Shown here piece by piece: positions 28,140 to 35,019 of a stretch of DNA of 64,000 nucleotides (the first letter of the stretch is position 1; the number at the start of each line of letters is the position of its first letter). The notes beneath the pieces were generated by a model that saw nothing but the letters and a program-made list of their open reading frames with translations, made no database searches and was not told the origin of the DNA. The translations under genes were made by a program, and so were the position numbers. This DNA is from Cytophaga hutchinsonii ATCC 33406 (lineage in GTDB: Bacteria; Bacteroidota; Bacteroidia; Cytophagales; Cytophagaceae), in assembly GCF_000014145.1 (NCBI RefSeq), contig NC_008255.1:3674001-3738000 (forward strand), given 5' to 3'.

Positions 28140-28550
28140 TTAAATTTTTACTTCCTTGTCCTCATACTTTGAAGGACATTTCATTAATATTTTATCCGCA
28201 ACAAATACATCTTTCTTTATATGTCCGATGATTACAATCTGTTCCGCTTTTTCAAAATCCTGTGGTTTGGGCTGAAAAAATAAAACCTTTTGTATTTTAT
28301 TTTTTGTGTCCGTTAAAAGAAATTCGAAATGATTGGGGTCAATGCCGGGATTGTAGTTCATGCCAACAAATTCCCCCTGCTCGTTTTTCAGCAGCTTACC
28401 AACCACGTGGACCATTTCATCATCGCCTTCCTCAGCCATTTTAGCTGCCTGTTCGAAATCTACATATTGACTAGCGCTGCCTGTTGTAGAGATAATAACA
28501 CCAACAGCAACAGCTATCACAACCAACAGAAGTATATAACTCAGTTTCAT
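28140..28550 (-). CDS. ccmE: Heme chaperone CcmE, cysteine-type variant
   Basis: A 136-residue membrane-anchored periplasmic OB-fold protein that carries heme to CcmF. One N-terminal helix (ILLLVVIAVAVGVIISTTG) precedes the domain with HVVGKLLKNEQGEFVGMNYN and HFEFLLTDTKNK. The heme-attachment motif is usually HxxxY; here it reads C125-P-S-K-Y129 in LMKCPSKYEDK, the CxxxY form known from archaea and some anaerobes. The gene sits between the CcmD-like gene and ccmF. The identification is firm from context and fold. Confidence 0.93.
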   Translation of the reverse strand: MKLSYILLLVVIAVAVGVIISTTGSASQYVDFEQAAKMAEEGDDEMVHVVGKLLKNEQGEFVGMNYNPGIDPNHFEFLLTDTKNKIQKVLFFQPKPQDFEKAEQIVIIGHIKKDVFVADKILMKCPSKYEDKEVKI

Positions 28551-28564
28551 GTGTTCTTGCTTAT

Positions 28565-28807
28565 TTATTGTTCGTTGTGTTCTTTTTCCAGTTTGCCGAT
28601 TTTTTTATCCAGCATAATCATGTACACAAATAACCCGGCAAGAATAATAGCAACAACGGTTACTACAACATAAATTTTTCCGTCTGCACGAAATTTGTCC
28701 GCCATTTCAACGGAGTCTGCTGTTTGCTGTGCTACTGCAGAGATGCTTGTAAAGACAAGCAAACTAAGCATCCAATAAATCTTCTGAAGCATATTTTTTA
28801 GAGTCAA
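28565..28807 (-). CDS. CcmD-like small membrane protein
   Basis: An 80-residue protein with a signal-like N-terminus (LSLLVFTSISAVAQQ), a linker, one membrane helix (IYVVVTVVAIILAGLFVYMI) and a charged end LDKKIGKLEKEHNEQ. CcmD proteins are similar in size and topology and tie CcmC to CcmE; position between ccmC and ccmE supports this. Its 5' end overlaps the end of ccmC by 44 bp if the first ATG is used; the Met at codon 6 would shorten the overlap. The signal-like extension is longer than in proteobacterial CcmD. Confidence 0.75.
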   Translation of the reverse strand: MTLKNMLQKIYWMLSLLVFTSISAVAQQTADSVEMADKFRADGKIYVVVTVVAIILAGLFVYMIMLDKKIGKLEKEHNEQ

Positions 28808-29486
28808 CGATTAAACCATCTTTTTTATCTGCCAGCAGTCGCAGGCGGATACGCAATGTTGTGATCCACGTACCCAATAACATAAACCCGATAATTGCTG
28901 AATAGAAAATCATATTCATTTCGCGATCACGGTCATAGGCATTGAAGCCCGGATTACCCCCATTACCCGGATGCAGCGAATCTGTAAGACGCGGCATGAT
29001 GTAGATCAATGCCATAAACGCCGGGAACGCGAAGATGTTGTATACAGCTGTGATCCGCGCTTTTTTATCTTCATCGGCAATTGCATCGCGTAAAATCATA
29101 TACGCCGTATAGATCAGCATTGCAATTGCTGCCGCATTCAGCTTTGGATCTTTTGTCCAGAAAGTACCCCATGTGAATTTTGCCCACATCATACCGGTTA
29201 ATAAGCCCAGCACGCCAAAGAACATTCCGGTTCGTGTAAACTCAACAATAATGCGGTCGTGTTTTAAATTTCCTTTGTTCAAATACACAATAGAGTAAAT
29301 GGATGCCACCAATAAAAATAAGGTCATGGCAAACCACATGGGTACGTGAAAGTATAAATTACGAATGGTTTCATTCAGGATTGCGATGTGCGGAACATTA
29401 CCCAGGAGGCCCATTGTTGCTGCATACATGAGCAGTACAAAGGCAAGTAATTTCCACCAGGCGAAGGGGGAAGCATTAGAACGCAT
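28764..29486 (-). CDS. ccmC: Heme exporter/handling protein CcmC
   Basis: A 240-residue protein with six membrane helices that loads heme onto CcmE. The tryptophan-rich loop reads WAKFTWGTFWTKDPK, matching the CcmC/CcsA WGxxWxxD pattern, with periplasmic His residues in the flanking loops (LYFHVPMWFAM). It lies 66 bp after ccmB and overlaps the CcmD-like gene. The ATPase CcmA expected to work with CcmB and CcmC is not in this window. Confidence 0.94.
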   Translation of the reverse strand: MRSNASPFAWWKLLAFVLLMYAATMGLLGNVPHIAILNETIRNLYFHVPMWFAMTLFLLVASIYSIVYLNKGNLKHDRIIVEFTRTGMFFGVLGLLTGMMWAKFTWGTFWTKDPKLNAAAIAMLIYTAYMILRDAIADEDKKARITAVYNIFAFPAFMALIYIMPRLTDSLHPGNGGNPGFNAYDRDREMNMIFYSAIIGFMLLGTWITTLRIRLRLLADKKDGLIVDSKKYASEDLLDA

Positions 29487-29552
29487 ATACTTATTTTATA
29501 TTGAAATTACTGGTGCGTTTGAGCTAAACCAATAACAGATTTATCCGGTTCA

Positions 29553-30224
29553 TTAGTTCTTCCAAAGGTACGGAAATAATAGATAGGAAACCGTTATTGT
29601 AATCACTTTAACTGCTATTAAAACCAGTAAATCCTGGTACGATAAGCTTCGTTCCAATCCATCTATGGCACTTTTTGAAACTTTTATCAGAATAAGCAGA
29701 ACAGGAATTACAACGGGAAAACTCAATACCGCCATAAGGGTCATACTATGCTGAGTCTGAGCCGCTATTGCGGCAATAAATGTTAAGGTTGCTGCCAGGC
29801 AGCTGGCACCGATCAAGGCAATTGCTACAAACATGCCCATATCCTGTACCACATTACCCATTACAAACGCAAACAGCAGTAAACCCAGCAATGCCATAAG
29901 TGACAGTAATACAATATTATAAATGAGTTTTGATAAAATAATGGCTCCCGGTGATGCCATAAAGTAGTAGTAATACTGCCGGCTTGGGCGCTCTAATAAA
30001 AAGCTTCTGGATGCTGCATTTACAGAAGCAAGTAACACGATAATCCAGAATAAGGCATTCCAGGTCATAGGTGATAGATCCCCGCCTCTGCCGAAAAAAG
30101 CAAAATAGCAGATAAAAATAGCTCCCGCCAGGTACACCAGAACAGCATTAAACATATAACGCAGCCTGAATTCGAGAAGAAATTCTTTTTTGACTAAGGC
30201 TGTAGTTTCGCTTATTAAGGACAT
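29553..30224 (-). CDS. ccmB: Heme exporter membrane subunit CcmB
   Basis: A 223-residue protein with six predicted membrane helices, the membrane part of the CcmAB ABC module that releases heme-loaded CcmE. Family features include KKEFLLEFRLRYMFNAVLVY at the start, ERPSRQYYYYFMASP with FILSKLIYN-like helix, and FPVVIPVLLILIKVS. It is the first ccm gene of this run, and its upstream region faces pheS. CcmA, CcmG and CcmH homologues are not adjacent. Confidence 0.92.
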   Translation of the reverse strand: MSLISETTALVKKEFLLEFRLRYMFNAVLVYLAGAIFICYFAFFGRGGDLSPMTWNALFWIIVLLASVNAASRSFLLERPSRQYYYYFMASPGAIILSKLIYNIVLLSLMALLGLLLFAFVMGNVVQDMGMFVAIALIGASCLAATLTFIAAIAAQTQHSMTLMAVLSFPVVIPVLLILIKVSKSAIDGLERSLSYQDLLVLIAVKVITITVSYLLFPYLWKN

Positions 30225-30327
30225 GGCGTAAAATTAGGCTTTTTTTGTCTGTTCGCAGCGGCAAACACTGATTTTTGTGATTTAAATGATAAAATGATCT
30301 GTCGTATCCGACTGTGTTGCCCTGTTT

Positions 30328-30436
30328 CCTGGGGCCTTGCCCCAAGCTATTTTATTTAAGCCCTTCAGGCTTATCCTTTCACATTGGATACTCAGGCTGT
30401 AAGGCTGAAATACTATAACTGGGGCAAGGCCCCCAG
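30328..30436. repeat. Cloverleaf-like palindromic repeat (REP/MITE-like)
   Basis: A 109-bp non-coding unit bounded by GC-rich inverted arms (cctggggccttgcccca at 30328-30344 and its near-complement at 30420-30436). Inside are two further hairpins (aagcccttcaggctt at 30359-30373 and tcaggctgtaaggctga at 30392-30408) and weakly complementary agctattttattt/aaatactataact stretches next to the arms. Such multi-hairpin units with GC-rich ends resemble bacterial REP or MITE elements. Copy number elsewhere is unknown. Confidence 0.7.
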
Positions 30437-30443
30437 TAAAGCC

Positions 30444-30497
30444 AAAAGTTTAATCCAGTAACTAGCACCTTGAAACTAGTAACTAGATTAAACTTTT
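30444..30497. repeat. Inverted repeat just before pheS
   Basis: aaaagtttaatc ... gattaaactttt form the ends of an imperfect stem (about 22 bp per arm, three mismatches) around a 10-nt centre caccttgaaa. A TATTTTTG box (30500-30507) follows, and the pheS ATG is 18 bp beyond the repeat. It could be an attenuator, an operator or the outer part of the neighbouring repeat element. Confidence 0.55.
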
Positions 30498-30515
30498 ATT
30501 ATTTTTGTAATCTCT

Positions 30516-31550
30516 ATGTTAGATAAGATTAAAGAATTAACACAAACGATTGAAGATTTTTCAATCGAATCCAAAGAACAGCTTGAGCAGTTCCGCCTTG
30601 AATATTTAAGTAAAAAAGGTAAAATCACGAGCATGTTTGATGGCTTTGATTTTAAAACTGTTGCACCTGAGATTAAAAAATCGATGGGGCAAGAGATGAA
30701 CAAATTAAAAGTTCTGGCTCAAACAAAGTTCGAAGAATTACAGGATAAACTTAATACAGGTTCTAACGATAACAGCGTGTATCAAAAAATTGATACGTCG
30801 CTACCCGTTATACCAAATGAATTGGGTGGCCGCCATCCGATCAATATTGTACGTGAACAAATTTACACCGTGTTTGAACGCATGGGTTTCAATTTGTCTG
30901 ACGGGCCTGAAATTGAAGATGACTTTCATAATTTCACTGCATTAAACTTTCCGGAGAACCACCCGGCGCGTGAAATGCAGGATACGTTTTTTATTGAACG
31001 TAATCCCGATATCGTGTTACGTACGCATACATCAAGTGTTCAGGTACGTGTCATGGAAAATCAGAAACCTCCGATCCGTACGATTTCACCCGGACGTGTA
31101 TACCGCAACGAAGCGATCTCTGCACGTGCGCACTGCATGTTCCACCAGATCGAAGGATTGTATGTAGATAAAAATGTAAGTTTTGCCGATCTGAAAAATA
31201 CGCTGTATCATTTCTCTAAAGAGATGTTTGGTAAGGATACACAGATCCGTTTCCGTCCGTCGTTTTTCCCTTTTACAGAACCAAGCGCAGAGATGGATAT
31301 TTCGTGTTTCATCTGCAACGGTAAGGGCTGCAACATCTGTAAACAAAGCGGATGGGTAGAGATCGGCGGTGCCGGTATGCTGGACCCGAATGTACTGATC
31401 AATGCGAAGATAGATCCGAAAGTATACAGCGGCTTTGCGTTTGGTATGGGTATCGAACGTATCACGATGCTGAAATATCAGATCAAGGACCTGCGTTTGT
31501 TTACAGAAAATGATGTACGTTTCTTGAGACAATTTAAGCACGCAGAGTAA
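30516..31550 (+). CDS. pheS: Phenylalanyl-tRNA synthetase alpha subunit
   Basis: A 344-residue catalytic subunit of the alpha2-beta2 enzyme that charges tRNA-Phe. An N-terminal coiled coil (about 1-90) is followed by the class II core: motif 2 in RTISPGRVYRNEAISARAHC with MFHQIEGL, Phe-binding FFPFTEPSAEMDISC, the Cys-rich loop CNGKGCNICKQSGWVEIGG and motif 3 in GFAFGMGIERITMLKY. pheT is not next to it; the following gene is a secreted protein, so the two subunits are encoded apart. Confidence 0.97.
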   Translation: MLDKIKELTQTIEDFSIESKEQLEQFRLEYLSKKGKITSMFDGFDFKTVAPEIKKSMGQEMNKLKVLAQTKFEELQDKLNTGSNDNSVYQKIDTSLPVIPNELGGRHPINIVREQIYTVFERMGFNLSDGPEIEDDFHNFTALNFPENHPAREMQDTFFIERNPDIVLRTHTSSVQVRVMENQKPPIRTISPGRVYRNEAISARAHCMFHQIEGLYVDKNVSFADLKNTLYHFSKEMFGKDTQIRFRPSFFPFTEPSAEMDISCFICNGKGCNICKQSGWVEIGGAGMLDPNVLINAKIDPKVYSGFAFGMGIERITMLKYQIKDLRLFTENDVRFLRQFKHAE

Positions 31551-31865
31551 TTTATAGAAGCTGCGTTTATTATATTTTATTTAAAAGATCAGTTATTTGT
31601 ACAGTGACTGATCTTTTTATTTTCAAGTATATTATTGTTCTTTTTATTTTTTCAAATATGTTTTTGAAAAAGATCTAGGTCAAACATTTGTTCCCAACTG
31701 ATATCCAATTTTATTTCAGGCAATAATATTCTTCTTCCATAACTAGTATACATTTACATATCAATAATAATTTTAAGTATAAATAATTATTATTTTATTT
31801 AAGGTTACTTTTACATCATTCTTTGCATTAACCCTTAAAACATACCGTTTGATACGTATTTACCT
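31551..31865. other. Intergenic region after pheS, 315 bp
   Basis: Contains the pheS terminator (listed separately) and then about 245 bp of very AT-rich sequence with no open frame. It should carry the promoter of the secreted-protein gene at 31866; no convincing TAnnTTTG box was found. Confidence 0.5.
31583..31618 (+). terminator. Rho-independent terminator after pheS
   Basis: Arms aaaagatcagt and actgatctttt form an 11-bp stem, followed by a short T run, 32 bp after the pheS stop. Confidence 0.8.
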
Positions 31866-34727
31866 ATGAAAAAAATTTTACTGGCTTGTATACTTTTTAT
31901 GTATACGTTTTTGCAACTCTCTGCGCAATGCCCCTCACCAGTCACACCAGGTGTCTCACTAACACAATCATCATCAGGCGCTATTTGCTTAGGCACCAAT
32001 GTTACATTTACAGCAAATTCCGTAAATGGCGGAACACCTGTTTATGAGTGGACATCGTCTATTCATGGTATATTATCCGCAACAACAGCTACTTATTCAA
32101 GTGCTACGTTAATCGACGGTGAAGTAATCACGGTAAAAATGACAAGCAGTCTTGCTTGTGCACAGCCTGCTCTGGCCTTGGCAACTGCTACTGTAAGTTT
32201 AAAAGAACTTGTTACGCCGGCAATCAATATTACTTCTGATAAAGCAACAATCTGTCCGGGTGAGGTAGTGCATTTTACCGTTACCACGAGTGTAAACGGA
32301 GGTTCGGCACCCAACGGGCCAACGTATCAATGGAGAAAAAATCAAGCAGTGATACCAGGAGCAACAACTTCAACGTATGCGACTGTTACAGCACACCAGG
32401 ATACATATGATGTTGTCATGACTTCAGGTTTATCTTGTGTTACAAGCCCATCCGTTACATCAAATTCAGTAGCCATAACTGTTACACCCATTCCAGTGAT
32501 GGCTGTAACTATAACAGCAGACAAAACAGCAATGTGTCCAAACACGCCGGTAACATTTACTGCCACAGTTACGGGATCTGGCGCAACACCTGCACCAAGT
32601 TATGAATGGTTTATTATAAAATCTGCCACAGGCACCGTGGGCATATCCCAAGGTGCAGCTTCTACTTCAGCTAATACATTTACAACTTCAGCGTTTTCAG
32701 CTACAGCTGATAAAGTATATGTATCTGTCAAAAGCAATGCATCCTGTGCAAGTACATCAACAGTTAATTCGAATGAACTTACACTCTCTGCCTTGGATGC
32801 ATTAACACCGGGCACAATCGGATCTGACCAAACCATCTGTTACAATAGTCTACCCGTTTCAATTACACAATTAACAGCACCTACCAATAACATAGGTACA
32901 CCCGTATATCAATGGGAAGTATCTGCAATAGCCACTCCAGGTGCATATGTTACATTACCCGGAGCCACTAATGCTACATATACGCCTCCTGTTCCTTTAA
33001 CACAGGATGTGTATCTACGCAGAATTATTATGGACCCGTCAATGCCCGCACCCTGCAATATAGCAACAAGCAACGCCATTCACATTACCGTGAGACCTGG
33101 ATTGATGGCAGGTGTTATTTCACAAGATGAAATAATTTGTTCGGGTGCTGCGCCCGAAGCAATTACTTCAACGGTTTTGCCAACAGGCGGTACAGGAACA
33201 TATACTTACCAATGGCAACAATCTGTTTCGGGTACTTTTGTTAATATACCAGGAGCAACAAACCAAAGCTATAGTCCGCCTGCATTAACAATCACAACCT
33301 TATTCAGACGTGTTGAAACATCAGGTAGCTGCGGTTATGTTACCAGTAATGTTGTAACTAAAACTATTGTACCTCCTGATGTTGTAACAGCAAGTATCAA
33401 TAACCCCGGCCAAATATGCATTTCAGCCCCGGTTTTGTTTACAGCAGCAACAACCAACTCAGGAGCCGGTACACTTGACTATATATGGAGTTTAGACGGA
33501 TTAACTGTAGGAACAAACAGCCCTTACTATTCTTATACTTCAAACTCTATAAATGATACAGGAAAAAAATTACATGTAAAAGTAATCACATCTGCCGACT
33601 GCAATACTGGCCCTGCTATCTCAAATGAAATAACGCTGGATATTGTAGCTGCTACCATACCAGCAGTAAGTATTACTTCTTCCGCTACTTCTGAGTGTAC
33701 AGGCTTACCTATCAGCTTTTCAGTATCACAGACAACAGGCACTGGTAATGCACCCACATACCAATGGTATGTGAAAAGTTTTTCGGGTGTATCTATACCC
33801 GTTGGAACAGGAAGCTTAAGCTATTCAAGCAGCACGCTAAAAGATGGAGACGAAGTATATGTAGAAATGACTTCAAATCTGCCTTGCGGAGTTGGCGAGA
33901 ACCCACATACTTCAAATAAAATCAACGTGAAAGTCTTACCTGTTCCTTCTCCGGTAATTAACCCGGGTGATCAAACAATCTGTGTTAATGAATCTGTTAT
34001 CTATACAGCAACCATTGGTACAGGAACAACAGTGCAATGGTATAAAGATGGTACTGCTATAACCGGAGCTACAAATAGTACATTTGCTGCTACACAATCC
34101 GGCATGTATTCTATTCAAGAAGACAATAGTATATGCAGCGTACATTCAGCAGTTTCTCCGCTTACCGTTGACCCTTGCGGTGCATTCAGTTCTTCCATCT
34201 CCGGACCAAATCCTATAACAAACGGACAGCAAAATGCTGTGTATAGTGTACCAAACCAGACAGGCTTTACGTATGAATGGTCAATCACTGGCGGTACCAT
34301 TATTAGCGGGCAAAATACTAACACCGTAACCGTAGACTGGGATGCGTCTACAGGCAATACACTGGCACGTACCACTATTCCTTCGTATGCTCTTTCTGTA
34401 ACTGAAACAAATCCGGACGGTCAGAAAAAAACTACTACAGCAACGATCAACACCGTTGCAACATCCATTGTTCAATCACTTGCACAATCCGGCATAAAAT
34501 TATTTCCAAACCCAACTGCAGCATGGTTCAGTATTGAAATGCCGGAAAGCAATGTGGAGGTAAGTTATGAAATCCTGGATCTGACAGGTGTTTTGGTAGC
34601 AAGCGGCTCATTCACGTCTACTGGCAGTGATCAAAAAATTGCTGCTGATTTTGCTGTAGGCATGTACCAGGTTGTGTTAACATATAACGATACAGTTACA
34701 ACTGCGCGTTTGAGTAAGGTACAGTAA
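31866..34727 (+). CDS. Secreted Ig-like-repeat protein with type IX sorting domain (paralogue 1)
   Basis: A 953-residue exported protein with a signal peptide (MKKILLACILFMYTFLQLSAQ) and about eight tandem beta-sandwich repeats of about 90-100 residues. Each carries paired Cys and a Y-x-W core (TYQWRKNQAVIPGAT, YQWQQSVSGTFVNIPGAT), as in gliding-associated adhesin-like proteins. The last about 80 residues are a type A sorting domain with KLFPNPTAAWFSIEMP, VSYEILDLTGVLVASGSF and GMYQVVLTY, so it should leave by type IX secretion and be processed by PorU. It lacks any visible enzyme domain. Its 3' end is almost identical to that of the next gene. Confidence 0.9.
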   Translation: MKKILLACILFMYTFLQLSAQCPSPVTPGVSLTQSSSGAICLGTNVTFTANSVNGGTPVYEWTSSIHGILSATTATYSSATLIDGEVITVKMTSSLACAQPALALATATVSLKELVTPAINITSDKATICPGEVVHFTVTTSVNGGSAPNGPTYQWRKNQAVIPGATTSTYATVTAHQDTYDVVMTSGLSCVTSPSVTSNSVAITVTPIPVMAVTITADKTAMCPNTPVTFTATVTGSGATPAPSYEWFIIKSATGTVGISQGAASTSANTFTTSAFSATADKVYVSVKSNASCASTSTVNSNELTLSALDALTPGTIGSDQTICYNSLPVSITQLTAPTNNIGTPVYQWEVSAIATPGAYVTLPGATNATYTPPVPLTQDVYLRRIIMDPSMPAPCNIATSNAIHITVRPGLMAGVISQDEIICSGAAPEAITSTVLPTGGTGTYTYQWQQSVSGTFVNIPGATNQSYSPPALTITTLFRRVETSGSCGYVTSNVVTKTIVPPDVVTASINNPGQICISAPVLFTAATTNSGAGTLDYIWSLDGLTVGTNSPYYSYTSNSINDTGKKLHVKVITSADCNTGPAISNEITLDIVAATIPAVSITSSATSECTGLPISFSVSQTTGTGNAPTYQWYVKSFSGVSIPVGTGSLSYSSSTLKDGDEVYVEMTSNLPCGVGENPHTSNKINVKVLPVPSPVINPGDQTICVNESVIYTATIGTGTTVQWYKDGTAITGATNSTFAATQSGMYSIQEDNSICSVHSAVSPLTVDPCGAFSSSISGPNPITNGQQNAVYSVPNQTGFTYEWSITGGTIISGQNTNTVTVDWDASTGNTLARTTIPSYALSVTETNPDGQKKTTTATINTVATSIVQSLAQSGIKLFPNPTAAWFSIEMPESNVEVSYEILDLTGVLVASGSFTSTGSDQKIAADFAVGMYQVVLTYNDTVTTARLSKVQ

Positions 34728-34818
34728 CAATATACCGTATGCGAGTACACAAAAAAAGCGGACATGTCTTTAACATGTCCGCTTTTATTTTTCATGAATA
34801 CTTTTTATGCTTTAAAAT
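34251..34818 (+). repeat. Duplicated 3' cassette, copy 1 (sorting domain plus terminator)
   Basis: About 568 bp that match 37474-38042 with about six substitutions and one single-base indel by eye. The copy covers the last Ig-like segment, the full type IX sorting domain, the stop codon, the terminator and about 30 bp beyond. Confidence 0.92.
34754..34790 (+). terminator. Terminator after paralogue 1
   Basis: A perfect 14-bp stem (aaaagcggacatgt with acatgtccgctttt) around the loop cttta, then a T-rich tail, 26 bp after the stop. The same hairpin follows paralogue 2. Confidence 0.9.
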
Positions 34819-34908
34819 ATACGTATCCATTTCTTATTTAATAAAGCAACTGAAAAATAAAAACGCAGCACTTGTTGTCAAACCTCAATAGGTTATAAAT
34901 ACAGAATA

Positions 34909-34961
34909 CCACATTGATTAAAAAATAATTAATCAAATAAATTATTTTTTAATCAATGTGG
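34909..34961. repeat. Perfect 22-bp inverted repeat upstream of paralogue 2
   Basis: Arms 34909-34930 and 34940-34961 are perfect complements (starting ccacattgatt and ending aatcaatgtgg) around a 9-nt centre aatcaaata. The stem is mostly A/T and lies 58 bp before the ATG at 35020, too far from any gene end and without a T tract to be an ordinary terminator. It could be an operator, a cruciform or a leader RNA structure. Confidence 0.75.
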
Positions 34962-35019
34962 TTACCTTTTCAAATTAAAATTCATTAACGTTTAAGTTTC
35001 ACTTATTTTAATTTTCGTT

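Noticed and set aside
30328-30436. tRNA gene suggested by the cloverleaf fold
   Set aside because: No T-loop (GTTCRANNC), D-loop or acceptor CCA pattern; arms are too long and GC-rich for a tRNA.
30444-30515. T-box or tRNA-like leader controlling pheS
   Set aside because: The leader is too short and lacks a recognisable T-box sequence or specifier loop; only an imperfect inverted repeat is present.
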